Source of the DNA: Porcipelethomonas sp964621265
Lineage (GTDB): Bacteria > Bacillota > Clostridia > Oscillospirales > Ruminococcaceae
DNA: 64,000 bases
Direction: 5' to 3'
NCBI GenBank assembly: GCA_964621265.1
Contig: CAZULQ010000001.1
Coordinates: forward strand, 1 to 64,000
Shown: positions 30,848 to 39,703 of the stretch, in pieces
How the letters are laid out: each line of letters starts with the position of its first letter
Position numbering within the stretch: position 1 is the stretch's first letter
Translations under genes and position numbers: made by a program
The notes under the pieces: generated by a model
What the model saw: only the letters and a program-made list of their open reading frames with translations
The model's database searches: none
Told to the model about the DNA's origin: nothing

Positions 30848-32857
30848 TCAGACAATCCTTTTAAACTGTTTTTCAAGCTCACGCTTTGTAAGTGTGAACA
30901 TAACCGGTCTGCCGTGAGGGCAGTGGCGGATGTTTTCATCATAGAAAACCATTTCAGCAAGCTTCTGAAGCTCCTTGATATCATTTTTGTCATTCGCCTT
31001 TATTGCCGCCTTGCACGCTAAATCATGGAGCATATCATCGAGCTTGTGAGTCTGGGGATTCTGCTTGTTCAGAAGAAAATTCTCCGCAATTTCAGGAATA
31101 ACCTCATCCATATCAAGCGTTTCAAGGATAATCGGTACAGCCGTCACCCTTACAAAAGGTTCATTTGAAAAATCAAACTCAAAGCCCATATTTCTGAGAG
31201 TGTCCTCGTTTTCGGTCATAGCGTTGTACTCAGCCTCTGAAAGCAGTATCTTTGCACCGCTCACAAGCATCTGACTGTGACCCTGATTATTCTGCGCTTT
31301 AAGCCTTTCAAAAATTATGCGCTCATGCGCCGCATGCTTATCAATGAAAATTATATTTTCGCCCGATTGCGCCGCAATATAGTTTCTGAAAAATTCGCCG
31401 ATTACTGTAATCGGTTCCTGCTCGGTTTTCTTTTCTGATACAGACTCATAAGGCGCCTCCTTTTTGACAAATGCGTCCTTATTTATAAAGCTGAAAGAGA
31501 CAAGCTTTTCTTCGATAGATGTATTATCAGTTATTTTTTCATTTTCATCTTCGTCCTCATCGTCATCGCATTCCACAATAATTGACGGCTCTGAAAAGGT
31601 TACACTTCCCCCGCTTCCGTACTCAGTCTTGGACGATGAAAGAGAAATTATTCCGTCGGAAACGACTTCATTTTCTTCCTTTGCGTATTCCGAAGAAGAA
31701 ACGGATTTAAAAACGGGCTCTTCCTTTTTTTCCTGTGTTACTGTCTCTGTCTGTTCCGGTTCAGACTGTTTAAGCTCAGGCTGTTCATACTCCTCCGGAA
31801 CAAACGGCTGTGCCTTATAGTCAACCCTCTTTTTCATCTCGTCCTTAAACTGGAATTCATAAATAAGTCCCGACGCCATAAGGGCGTTCTTGACAGCAAA
31901 ATAAACACAGTTAAAGACAACCTTTTCGTCAGAAAATCTCACTTCTGCCTTTGCAGGGTGAACGTTTACATCAACTGTCACAGGCGGAACATCAAGCATG
32001 AGTACACACGCAGGATATTTTCCGACCATCACAAGATTCTGATACGCTTCCTCAAGGGATGTACTGCATGTAACAGACCTTACATAGCGCCCGTTTATAA
32101 AGAAATTCTGGAACGAACGGTTTGCCTTTGAATAAAGTGGCTTTACGATATATCCTTTCACAGAAATTCCGTTTTCACTGTAATCAACGGGTATCATATC
32201 GTGGGCAAAGTCCCTGCCATAAACGCCGTAAATGGCGGAATAAAGCTGACCGTCGCCCGCTGAGGACATTTCGATTTTGTTATCCTTTATAAGCTTGAAG
32301 GAAATCTCAGGGTGAGAAAGAACAATCTTCTGCATAATCGAGATTACCGCATTCGCCTCAGCGGAATCCCTTTTCATAAATTTACGTCTTACAGGCACAT
32401 TAAAGAAGATATCACGGATTATGATTGTTGTTCCGTCAGGACAGCCCGACTGCTCATTTGAAACCTCATTTCCGCCCTCTATAACATAGCTTGTGCCGTA
32501 TTCATCATTCTTCTGCTTTGTCAGAAGCTCAACCCTTGAAACAGCTGAAACCGAAGCGAGCGCTTCGCCACGAAAGCCGAGCGTCAGAATATTGTCAAGG
32601 TCATCTTTAGATGAAATCTTGCTTGTTGCATGACGCAGAAACGCTGTCGGCACCTGCTCAGGCGCAATTCCACAGCCGTCATCGGTGATACGCATATAGG
32701 TAGTTCCGCCGTTTTTTATCTCAACTGTTATATGCGTTGCCCCGGCGTCAATTGAATTCTCCACAAGCTCCTTTATAACTGACGAAGGACGTTCAATAAC
32801 CTCGCCTGCCGCAATAAGCTCCGATATATCCTTGCTCAGTACTGTAATTTCAGCCAT
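30848..32857 (-). CDS. mutL: DNA mismatch repair protein MutL
   Basis: A 669-residue MutL. The N-terminal GHKL ATPase has ELVENSIDAGAT, DDGCGI and TLGFRGEAL; the C-terminal dimerisation/endonuclease part ends with CPHGRPVMFTLTKRELEKQFKR. The metal-site motif expected in Gram-positive endonucleolytic MutL appears as DKHAAHERIIFE, a slight variant of DQHAAHERI(x)YE. The linker (about 380-490) is long and very acidic (ECDDDEDEDENE). The ATG at 32857 has AGGAGG 5 bp upstream; the longer open frame overlaps mutS. Confidence 0.94.
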   Translation of the reverse strand: MAEITVLSKDISELIAAGEVIERPSSVIKELVENSIDAGATHITVEIKNGGTTYMRITDDGCGIAPEQVPTAFLRHATSKISSKDDLDNILTLGFRGEALASVSAVSRVELLTKQKNDEYGTSYVIEGGNEVSNEQSGCPDGTTIIIRDIFFNVPVRRKFMKRDSAEANAVISIMQKIVLSHPEISFKLIKDNKIEMSSAGDGQLYSAIYGVYGRDFAHDMIPVDYSENGISVKGYIVKPLYSKANRSFQNFFINGRYVRSVTCSTSLEEAYQNLVMVGKYPACVLMLDVPPVTVDVNVHPAKAEVRFSDEKVVFNCVYFAVKNALMASGLIYEFQFKDEMKKRVDYKAQPFVPEEYEQPELKQSEPEQTETVTQEKKEEPVFKSVSSSEYAKEENEVVSDGIISLSSSKTEYGSGGSVTFSEPSIIVECDDDEDEDENEKITDNTSIEEKLVSFSFINKDAFVKKEAPYESVSEKKTEQEPITVIGEFFRNYIAAQSGENIIFIDKHAAHERIIFERLKAQNNQGHSQMLVSGAKILLSEAEYNAMTENEDTLRNMGFEFDFSNEPFVRVTAVPIILETLDMDEVIPEIAENFLLNKQNPQTHKLDDMLHDLACKAAIKANDKNDIKELQKLAEMVFYDENIRHCPHGRPVMFTLTKRELEKQFKRIV

Positions 32858-32870
32858 TTTTCCTCCTGTA

Positions 32871-35477
32871 TTAATCTGCAAGCCTTGAAAGCTCTTCAAG
32901 CAGTTCCCTGCATTCTGCATCCGAAAGTTCGTCAACATTTGTTTTTCTTATTCTGTCAGCGATAACATCACGGCTGAGTGTCTCAAAGCTGAGCTGTCCG
33001 CTGTTATCCTGTGAAACTGTCTGATTTGCGTTTTCAAGTTCCATTTCTTCAAGCAGTTCCTTAGCACGCTTTACAACCTTATTCGGAAGTCCTGCAAGTT
33101 TTGCAACCTCAATGCCGTAGCTCTCGTCAACGCCGCCTCTGACAATCTTTCGTAAAAATCTTATACCGTCACCGCTTTTTTTCACGGCAATACTGTAATT
33201 CTTAACACCCTCCATGAGATTTTCAAGTTCAATAAGCTCATGGTAATGTGTTGCAAAAAGTGTCTTGCAACCAAGCTTTTTTGAACCGCATATATGCTCC
33301 GCAACCGAGCGTGCAATACTTATTCCGTCAAAGGTGGATGTACCTCTGCCGACTTCATCGAGTATTACAAGGCTGTTTTTAGTTGCATATTTCAGAATGT
33401 CCGCAACCTCGCTCATCTCAACCATGAACGTACTCTGTCCCGCCGTCAGGTCATCTGACGCACCGACTCTTGTGAATATTCTGTCCACTACCGAGATTTT
33501 CGCATACGCCGCAGGAACAAAGCTTCCTATCTGTGCCATAAGCGTTATAAGCGCAGTCTGGCGCATGTAGGTAGATTTACCTGACATGTTAGGACCTGTT
33601 ATAACCGACATTCTGTTTGATTTTGTATCAAGATAGACATCATTCGGGACAAACATTTCGTCCGTGAGCATAAGCTCAACAACAGGATGACGTCCGCCTC
33701 TTATATCAATCACGCCATCAATTGCAATTTCAGGACGTGTGTAGTTATTATTCATAGCCGCAGTTGCAAACGACGCCAAAACGTCAACTGCCGCAATCGC
33801 TGAAGCTGTACGCTGAACGCTCTGAAGCTGTGTTGCGAGATAGTCTCTCACCTCAGCAAAAATATCAGCCTCAAGACGAAGTGATTTATCCTTGGCACCA
33901 AGAATACTGTTCTCGGTATTTTTCAGTTCCTCTGTAATAAAACGCTCTGCATTTGCAAGCGTCTGCTTTCTGATATAGCTGTCAGGAATGAGGTCGTAAT
34001 ATGAACGGGTGACTTCAAGATAGTATCCGAAAACCCTGTTGAAGCCTATTTTAAGATTTTTGATACCCGTTGATTCACGTTCTCTTTCAACAATTCCGTC
34101 AATAATGTCCTTGCCGTTATTCATGATATTGCGGAGACTGTCAAGCTCCTCATTGAAGCCGTCACGGATGACGCCGCCGTCCTTTATTGTAACAGGCGGC
34201 TCGTCTACAATCGCATTCTCAACTAAGGTTGAAATTTCTTCCAGCGTTGAAATACTTTTCTCAAGGCTGTCAAGCAACTTGGAGCCTGAAAGCTTTTTAA
34301 GCTGTTCCTTAAGATACGGCAGCTGAACGGATGTCATGGAAAGCGACTTTAAATCACGCGGATTTGCAGTCTTATACATAATCCTCGTCATCAGTCTTTC
34401 AATGTCATATACTCTTTCGAGAATGTCACCGATTTCCATGAGTACAACAGGATTTTTCATAAAATGCTCAACTGCTTCAAGTCTGTCAATAATTCTTGCA
34501 GGACTTGTAAGCGGCTGTTCGATATATGTCTTCATAAGACGCTTGCCCATTGATGTTCTTGTCGAGTCAAGCACCCAGAGAAGTGAGCCTTTTTTCTCCT
34601 TGTTACGCATTGTTTCTGTCAGTTCTAAGTTTCTTCTTGCATTCATATCAAGAATCATCGCTGCTGAAGAATCCTGTCTTTCAATCGTAGTAAATCTTCC
34701 TGTCAGAACCTTCTGGGTATCACCGATATAGTCAAAAAGTCCGCAGACTGCTCCTGTCTCAGCGCCCGATTCCTCAAGTCCGATTGAATCAAGCGATGCC
34801 GCTGAAAACTGCTTTAAAACAGCCTCTTTTTTCTCATAAGGATTAAAGCACTCGGATTCTCTGAGCGTTACCGCCGCTCCGAGACGTGATTTTATGAAAT
34901 TGAGTGTATTTTTAAGCGACAAAAACTCGGGGTTAAAGACAATTTCCGATGGCGTATAGCGTGAAAGAAGGTCGATAATATCTGCTTCAAGTTCCTTTCC
35001 CTGAGCAGAAAAAAGCTTTACTTCACCCGTTGAAATATCCGCAAAGCATACACCGCATTCCGTATTGTCGTAAAACGCACAGCAAAGGTAATTATTGTTA
35101 TCATCATCAAGCATACTGCTTTCGATAAGCGTACCGGGTGTTACAATTCTTATAACATCACGTTCAACAAGTCCCTTGCTTTCTGAGGGGTCAGTGAGCT
35201 GTTCACAGATTGCAACCTTAAAGCCTGCATCAATAAGCCTTTTTATGTAAATCTCACAGCTGTGGTGCGGTACACCGCACATAGGCGCTCTTTCCTCAAG
35301 TCCGCACTCCTTACCTGTCAGAGTAAGCTCAAGCGTTTTTGAAGCAACAAGCGCATCGTCAAAAAACATCTCATAAAAGTCGCCGACACGGAAAAACAGC
35401 AGTGTATCAGGATATGTGTCCTTAGTTTCAAGATACTGCCTCATCATCGGCGAAATTTTCGCTCTGTCGATTTCCAT
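32871..35477 (-). CDS. mutS: DNA mismatch repair protein MutS
   Basis: An 868-residue MutS. The mismatch-recognition loop has LLFFRVGDFYEMF (Phe-x-Glu) near residue 27; the ATPase has GPNMSGKSTYMRQ near 610 and DEVGRGTSTFDG, with ATHYHEL. The C-terminus ends in a helical tail. The order mutS-mutL-miaA-hfq is conserved. GGGAGG precedes the ATG. The upstream 174 bp are filled with hairpins (see the entry for 35493-35636). Confidence 0.96.
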   Translation of the reverse strand: MEIDRAKISPMMRQYLETKDTYPDTLLFFRVGDFYEMFFDDALVASKTLELTLTGKECGLEERAPMCGVPHHSCEIYIKRLIDAGFKVAICEQLTDPSESKGLVERDVIRIVTPGTLIESSMLDDDNNNYLCCAFYDNTECGVCFADISTGEVKLFSAQGKELEADIIDLLSRYTPSEIVFNPEFLSLKNTLNFIKSRLGAAVTLRESECFNPYEKKEAVLKQFSAASLDSIGLEESGAETGAVCGLFDYIGDTQKVLTGRFTTIERQDSSAAMILDMNARRNLELTETMRNKEKKGSLLWVLDSTRTSMGKRLMKTYIEQPLTSPARIIDRLEAVEHFMKNPVVLMEIGDILERVYDIERLMTRIMYKTANPRDLKSLSMTSVQLPYLKEQLKKLSGSKLLDSLEKSISTLEEISTLVENAIVDEPPVTIKDGGVIRDGFNEELDSLRNIMNNGKDIIDGIVERERESTGIKNLKIGFNRVFGYYLEVTRSYYDLIPDSYIRKQTLANAERFITEELKNTENSILGAKDKSLRLEADIFAEVRDYLATQLQSVQRTASAIAAVDVLASFATAAMNNNYTRPEIAIDGVIDIRGGRHPVVELMLTDEMFVPNDVYLDTKSNRMSVITGPNMSGKSTYMRQTALITLMAQIGSFVPAAYAKISVVDRIFTRVGASDDLTAGQSTFMVEMSEVADILKYATKNSLVILDEVGRGTSTFDGISIARSVAEHICGSKKLGCKTLFATHYHELIELENLMEGVKNYSIAVKKSGDGIRFLRKIVRGGVDESYGIEVAKLAGLPNKVVKRAKELLEEMELENANQTVSQDNSGQLSFETLSRDVIADRIRKTNVDELSDAECRELLEELSRLAD

Positions 35478-35492
35478 AAATCCTCCCTCTCA

Positions 35493-35636
35493 GCCGTTTT
35501 GTGATACGGCAAACAGAATACATACCGGCGGCACGTTTTTCCGTACTGCCTCCGATTACACAATTTGACCTTTTCTAAAAAAGAAAAAGTCAAATCACAT
35601 TCAGAGCGTGTTCATTAATAAGCTGAACACGCTCTG
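35493..35636 (-). promoter_or_regulatory. Four successive hairpins in the mutS leader
   Basis: In minus-strand order: CAGAGCGTGTTCA with its complement (35602-35636, 13 bp perfect); ATTTGAC..AGAAAA stem (35563-35595, 14 bp with one mismatch); GGCAGTACG/CGTGCCGCC (35527-35550, one mismatch and one wobble); and GCCGT/ACGGC (35493-35510), which ends just before the mutS ribosome site. The first could terminate the ricA-like transcript, but lacks a close T tract. I do not recognise a riboswitch. Confidence 0.5.
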
Positions 35637-35651
35637 ATAATTATTACAGAA

Positions 35652-36059
35652 TTAGTGACAACCTGAGCATGAAGCACAGCCGCCTGAGCATCCGCTTGGC
35701 TTAGACTGGCATGTTTCAGGGTCTTCGCCGTTTGCACTTGCTGTGATAACATTGTTAATTTCTGAGAGCATACCGTCCATAGCATTCTTAGCGGCATTGA
35801 ATCTTGCCATGCTTGGATTTACCATGATTTCACCGTAAAGGTTCTTGATAACGCCGTCGAGCTCCTTAAGCTTGTCTGCGTCCTTGTCTGTCTTTGTCAT
35901 TTCCATGTTGAGCTCATATCTCTTGGCTTCAAATTCGCTGATAAGCTTCTGAAGCTCTGTATCCTTGTCATTTGCTTCCTTTGCTTCGAGATATGCGCTG
36001 TATCTTTCGTCAGCCTGAATAAGCTTTCCGAGTTCTCTTGCCATTGAAATTACGTCCAT
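35652..36059 (-). CDS. YlbF/YmcA (RicA/RicF) family protein with cysteine-rich tail
   Basis: A 135-residue helical protein of the YlbF/YmcA family. Residues 1-110 match the family (two long helices, EANDKDTELQKLI.EFE). The tail from about 116 contains five cysteines (CQSKPSGCSGG, then CASCSGCH). In Bacillus, RicA(YmcA), RicF(YlbF) and RicT form a complex carrying iron-sulfur clusters that steers RNase Y, and ymcA lies between miaB and mutS. The position is the same here, so this is probably the RicA counterpart. Iron-sulfur ligation by the tail is inference. Confidence 0.83.
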   Translation of the reverse strand: MDVISMARELGKLIQADERYSAYLEAKEANDKDTELQKLISEFEAKRYELNMEMTKTDKDADKLKELDGVIKNLYGEIMVNPSMARFNAAKNAMDGMLSEINNVITASANGEDPETCQSKPSGCSGGCASCSGCH

Positions 36060-36080
36060 TTTTTATATTCTCCTTTAAAT

Positions 36081-37475
36081 TTAATTTACAATTTTTCCCG
36101 TAACTGCCCAGTTTTTTGAAGCAGTCACTTCAATCTCAACGAAACTGCCTATAAGAGATTCATCTCCCTCAAACTCAACAATGATAAACTCATCGCTTTT
36201 GCCTGTAAGCCAGCCTTCGTTCTTTCCCTTAGCGTCAACGAGTACACGCATTTTTCTGCCGATAAAGCGCTTGTAATTCTCAGTTGAGATTTCACGCTGA
36301 AGCGCCAGAAGTCTTGTCATGCGCTCTCCCTTTTCGCTGTCGGAAATTTTATCATCAATCAAAGCAGCTTTCGTTCCCGAACGCTTTGAATAGATAAACG
36401 AATAAATATTATCATATTTCACAAGCTTCATAAGCTCTAAGGTTTTCTCAAAATCCTCTGCCGATTCATTCGGGAAACCCACGATTATATCTGTTGTAAA
36501 CGAAAAATCAGGTACTCTTGCTCTTGCATGATTTATCGTTTCAAGATACTTTTCAACTGTATATCTGCGGTTCATCTGTGAAAGTATTTCATCACTTCCA
36601 CTCTGTACAGGCAGATGAAGATGATTTGCAATCTTTTCGCAATCAAGGATTGTATCAATAAGTTCTGTTCCTGCGTCCTTCGGATGCGATGACATAAAGC
36701 GTACCACAAAATCGCCGTCAACAGCATTGATTTTTCTGAGCAGATCACAGAAAGAAACGTTTTCTTCAAGGTCGTTACCATAGGAATTTACATTCTGACC
36801 GAGCAGCATGATTTCCTTGTAACCGCTTTCAACAAGCCCCTTAACCTCAGTTACGATGTCCCCGGGCTTTCGGCTTCTCTCCCTGCCTCTTACATACGGC
36901 ACAATGCAGTATGTGCAGAAATTGTTACAGCCGTACATTATCGGTACAGATGCCTTGAAGCTGCTGTCTCTTATCTGTTCAAGTCCCTCAACAGGCATAT
37001 TGTATTCGTTTGTGTCAAACACCTTTTTCTTGCCGTCAAGCTTTTCATACATAAGCTTAGGAAGCTTGTCGAGTGCAGACGTGCCAAAAACAATATCCAC
37101 AAAAGGATATGAACCTTTAAGTCTCTCAATAACATGGTCAAGCACAGCCATACAGCCGCAAAGACCGATTATCATGCGTGGATTTTCTTCCTTGCAGTGC
37201 TTTAAAAAGCCTAAGTTTCCGAAAACCCTGTCCTCGGCATTTTCCCTCACGGCACAGGTATTGAATATCACAAAATCCGCCTTTTCAGGGTTGTCCGTAA
37301 AGCCATATCCCATTTTCGCAAGCATACCCTTAATCTTTTCACCGTCAGAAAAATTCAGCTGACAGCCATAGCTGTGTACGCACGCAAGAGGTGGAGCTTC
37401 ATATTCAGAAAGCTTCTGTGAAACTGCTTCGATATACTGTGCAGTTGTCATTTCCTTTGCCAAATCTATTCTCAC
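36081..37475 (-). CDS. miaB: tRNA-2-methylthio-adenosine synthase MiaB
   Basis: A 464-residue methylthiotransferase with two iron-sulfur clusters. N-terminal UPF0004 cysteines lie in HSYGCQLN, FNTCAVRE and GLCGC; the radical SAM motif is GCNNFCTYC near residue 182; a TRAM domain forms the C-terminus. It converts the i6A37 made by MiaA to ms2i6A37. The start is taken as the GTG at 37475, which overlaps the mtnN stop by 4 bp; an ATG at 37451 is an alternative. Confidence 0.94.
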   Translation of the reverse strand: MRIDLAKEMTTAQYIEAVSQKLSEYEAPPLACVHSYGCQLNFSDGEKIKGMLAKMGYGFTDNPEKADFVIFNTCAVRENAEDRVFGNLGFLKHCKEENPRMIIGLCGCMAVLDHVIERLKGSYPFVDIVFGTSALDKLPKLMYEKLDGKKKVFDTNEYNMPVEGLEQIRDSSFKASVPIMYGCNNFCTYCIVPYVRGRERSRKPGDIVTEVKGLVESGYKEIMLLGQNVNSYGNDLEENVSFCDLLRKINAVDGDFVVRFMSSHPKDAGTELIDTILDCEKIANHLHLPVQSGSDEILSQMNRRYTVEKYLETINHARARVPDFSFTTDIIVGFPNESAEDFEKTLELMKLVKYDNIYSFIYSKRSGTKAALIDDKISDSEKGERMTRLLALQREISTENYKRFIGRKMRVLVDAKGKNEGWLTGKSDEFIIVEFEGDESLIGSFVEIEVTASKNWAVTGKIVN

Positions 37476-38149
37476 ACTTTCTTAATCATTTCAAGAACGA
37501 TTTCCGCAACTCGCTTAGCGGCAATCTTCTCAAATTCGTCGAATGACATTTCGCCTTCGTCGTCTGCATTGTCAGAAATACATCTGATACTTACAAATGG
37601 AACTTCATTCATGAATGCGCAGTGACCGACAGCGGCTGTTTCCATGTCAACGGCAAGCGGTGAAAGTCTTTCACAGATTGCACTCTTTACTTCGCTGCTT
37701 GAGATAAATGCTTCACCCGAAACAATGCGGCCGATATGTCTTGCATAGCCCTTTTCGTCACAGGTTTCACACGCTAAGTCGATAAGCTTCTTGTCAGCCT
37801 TGAAAACGCTGTTGTAAGGCGGGTAATTATCAAGAAAACGAAGCTCTAAGTCGTGAGGCATAACCTCGTTTGAAACAACGATGTCGCAAACCTTAACGGC
37901 TGTATTCATGCCGCCTGCAACACCTGTATTGATAACTGCCTCAACACCGAACTTGTCAATCATAGCCTGTGCACAAAGAGCCGCATTTACCTTAGCGATA
38001 CCACAGCATGCATTTACAACAAGCTTTCCGTCAAATGTATTTATGTAAAAATCAAAGCCTGCATGTCTGACAACAGCTGAGTCAGATAAAGCATTTCTTA
38101 TGTCAGCAAGCTCTGAAGGCATTGCGCCGATTATTCCTATAACCTTCAT
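37472..38149 (-). CDS. mtnN: 5'-methylthioadenosine/S-adenosylhomocysteine nucleosidase
   Basis: A 225-residue MTA/SAH nucleosidase: IGIIGAMPSEL start, the GVAGG phosphate/ribose loop near residue 78, and VDMETAAVGH near 171, with the final catalytic aspartate in CISDNAD. It recycles by-products of SAM-using enzymes, fitting its operon with the radical SAM/methylthiotransferase MiaB. GGAGG lies 9 bp from the ATG. Its promoter carries an unusual repeated element. Confidence 0.94.
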   Translation of the reverse strand: MKVIGIIGAMPSELADIRNALSDSAVVRHAGFDFYINTFDGKLVVNACCGIAKVNAALCAQAMIDKFGVEAVINTGVAGGMNTAVKVCDIVVSNEVMPHDLELRFLDNYPPYNSVFKADKKLIDLACETCDEKGYARHIGRIVSGEAFISSSEVKSAICERLSPLAVDMETAAVGHCAFMNEVPFVSIRCISDNADDEGEMSFDEFEKIAAKRVAEIVLEMIKKV

Positions 38150-38167
38150 AACAGATTATCCTCCATA

Positions 38168-38229
38168 TTTTTTCGATACCTATTTATTATACCAAAAATC
38201 CACCGTTTTTTCAATACCTATTTGAAAAA
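38168..38229 (-). repeat. Operator-like direct and inverted repeats over the mtnN promoter
   Basis: On the plus strand, TTTTTTCGATACCTATTT (38168-38185) and TTTTTTCAATACCTATTT (38206-38223) differ at one base and are 38 bp apart. The second contains the -35 box; the first starts right after the -10 and covers the transcription start. The second is also part of a palindrome, TTTTTCAA (38207-38214) with TTGAAAAA (38222-38229). This is the layout of a repressor or activator site; the protein is unknown. Confidence 0.6.
38186..38214 (-). promoter_or_regulatory. Promoter of the mtnN-miaB-ricA operon
   Basis: On the minus strand, TTGAAA (38209-38214), a 17-bp spacer and TATAAT (38186-38191). Both sides are covered by copies of the same 18-bp element. 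Confidence 0.82.
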
Positions 38230-38234
38230 TTAAA

Positions 38235-38258
38235 GGGCACTTTTTATAAAAAGCGCCC
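38235..38258 (-). terminator. Terminator of pncB
   Basis: GGGCACTTTTT (38235-38245) and AAAAAGCGCCC (38248-38258) form an 11-bp stem with one wobble; on the minus strand TTTAATTTTTC follows. It lies 5 bp past the pncB stop. Confidence 0.75.
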
Positions 38259-38263
38259 CATTT

Positions 38264-39703
38264 TTATCTGTAATATCTGGAAATATGCTCCTGCCTTAAG
38301 CTCCAGAGCTTTTCTGACAGGTCAACATAGTATTTATGCGGATTTTCAAAGCGTCTGACCTCATCCCATATTTTTGAAAGCTCTGTTTTACAGTAGCTTC
38401 TGATTTTGTGTAAGGAAGGAGTTTCATAAACGCACAAGCCCTTTTCAAAAATCTTCTCCATAAGCGGTTTAACAACAAAATTTTCAATTATCTTGCGCTT
38501 ATAGGTACACTCAGGGTCAAAGATTTCATATGGCTTTGTTTCGTCAATGACTTCATCTTCGAGAAGTATCACATCGGCAATCGCCATGCCTGTCTCACGA
38601 CAGAAAAGTCTGACTGTCTTTTTAACACCGGGATTGGTTATTTTTGAGGAGTTTTCAGAAAGCTTGATTTTTGGCGTCATAACGCCGTTTTCCATAACAG
38701 CCGCCAGCTTGTACACCCCACCGAAAACAGGCTCGGACTTGCTTGTTATAAGCCTTTCACCGACCGCAAAGCTGTCAACCATTGCGCCTTGATTCACAAG
38801 GTCCCTTATGAGATATTCATCAAGCGCATTTGAGGCAATAATCGAGCAGTCATGAAATCCCGCCGCATCAAGCATCTGTCTTGCCTTTTTTGAAATATAC
38901 GCAATATCACCGCTGTCAATTCGTATTCCTCCCGGACGGTAGCCCTTCTCATCAAGTTCCTGAAAAACCCTTATCGCATTCGGCACACCCGATTTAAGTG
39001 TATTGTAGGTGTCAACAAGAAAAATACAATTATATGGATAACACTTTGCATAGGCTCTGAAAGCCTCAAGCTCGGTCGGAAAAAGCTGTACCCAGCTGTG
39101 TGCCATTGTCCCTGCCGACGGAACGTCACAATCCCTGTCAGAAATTGCACACGAAGTACCCGAGCATCCACCGATATATGCCGCCCTTGCACCATAAATG
39201 GCTGCGTCAGCGCCCTGTGCCCTCCTTGAACCAAATTCCATTATATATTTTCCCTGTGCGGCTCTGACAATCCTGCTTGCCTTTGTTGCAATAAGGCTCT
39301 GATGATTGAAAGTCAGAAGAAGCATTGTTTCAATAAGCTGGGCCTGAATAATCGGCCCTCTGACCGTCACAAGCGGTTCATTCGGGAAAACAGGCGTCCC
39401 CTCAGGAACTGCCCACACATCACATTCAAAGCGAAAATTCTTAAGATACTCCAGAAATTCTTCGCAAAAAATTTTTTTTGAACGCAGAAACTCAATGTCT
39501 TCATCTGTAAATGAAAGCGACTTTATATATCCGATAAACTGTTCAAGTCCCGCAAATACGGCATATCCACCGCCATCGGGAACACGTCTGAAAAACATAT
39601 CAAAGCATACCTCAGTGTCTCCAAAACCGCTTCTGAGATATCCGTTCCCCATTGTCAGTTCATAAAAATCAACAAGCATTGAAAGATTTGTTTTCTCAGT
39701 CAA
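38264..39703 (-). CDS. pncB: Nicotinate phosphoribosyltransferase
   Basis: A 479-residue NAPRTase that joins nicotinate and PRPP to nicotinate mononucleotide in NAD salvage. Family motifs: DFYELTMGNGYL near the start, EFGSRRAQG with a following AAYIGGCSGTSC, and RIDSGDIAYISK near residue 263. The start is TTG at 39703, 8 bp after GGAGG; a TTG at 39709 is too close to the ribosome site. It overlaps the nicotinamidase-like gene by 8 bp, so both steps of the salvage route are coupled. Confidence 0.93.
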   Translation of the reverse strand: MTEKTNLSMLVDFYELTMGNGYLRSGFGDTEVCFDMFFRRVPDGGGYAVFAGLEQFIGYIKSLSFTDEDIEFLRSKKIFCEEFLEYLKNFRFECDVWAVPEGTPVFPNEPLVTVRGPIIQAQLIETMLLLTFNHQSLIATKASRIVRAAQGKYIMEFGSRRAQGADAAIYGARAAYIGGCSGTSCAISDRDCDVPSAGTMAHSWVQLFPTELEAFRAYAKCYPYNCIFLVDTYNTLKSGVPNAIRVFQELDEKGYRPGGIRIDSGDIAYISKKARQMLDAAGFHDCSIIASNALDEYLIRDLVNQGAMVDSFAVGERLITSKSEPVFGGVYKLAAVMENGVMTPKIKLSENSSKITNPGVKKTVRLFCRETGMAIADVILLEDEVIDETKPYEIFDPECTYKRKIIENFVVKPLMEKIFEKGLCVYETPSLHKIRSYCKTELSKIWDEVRRFENPHKYYVDLSEKLWSLRQEHISRYYR

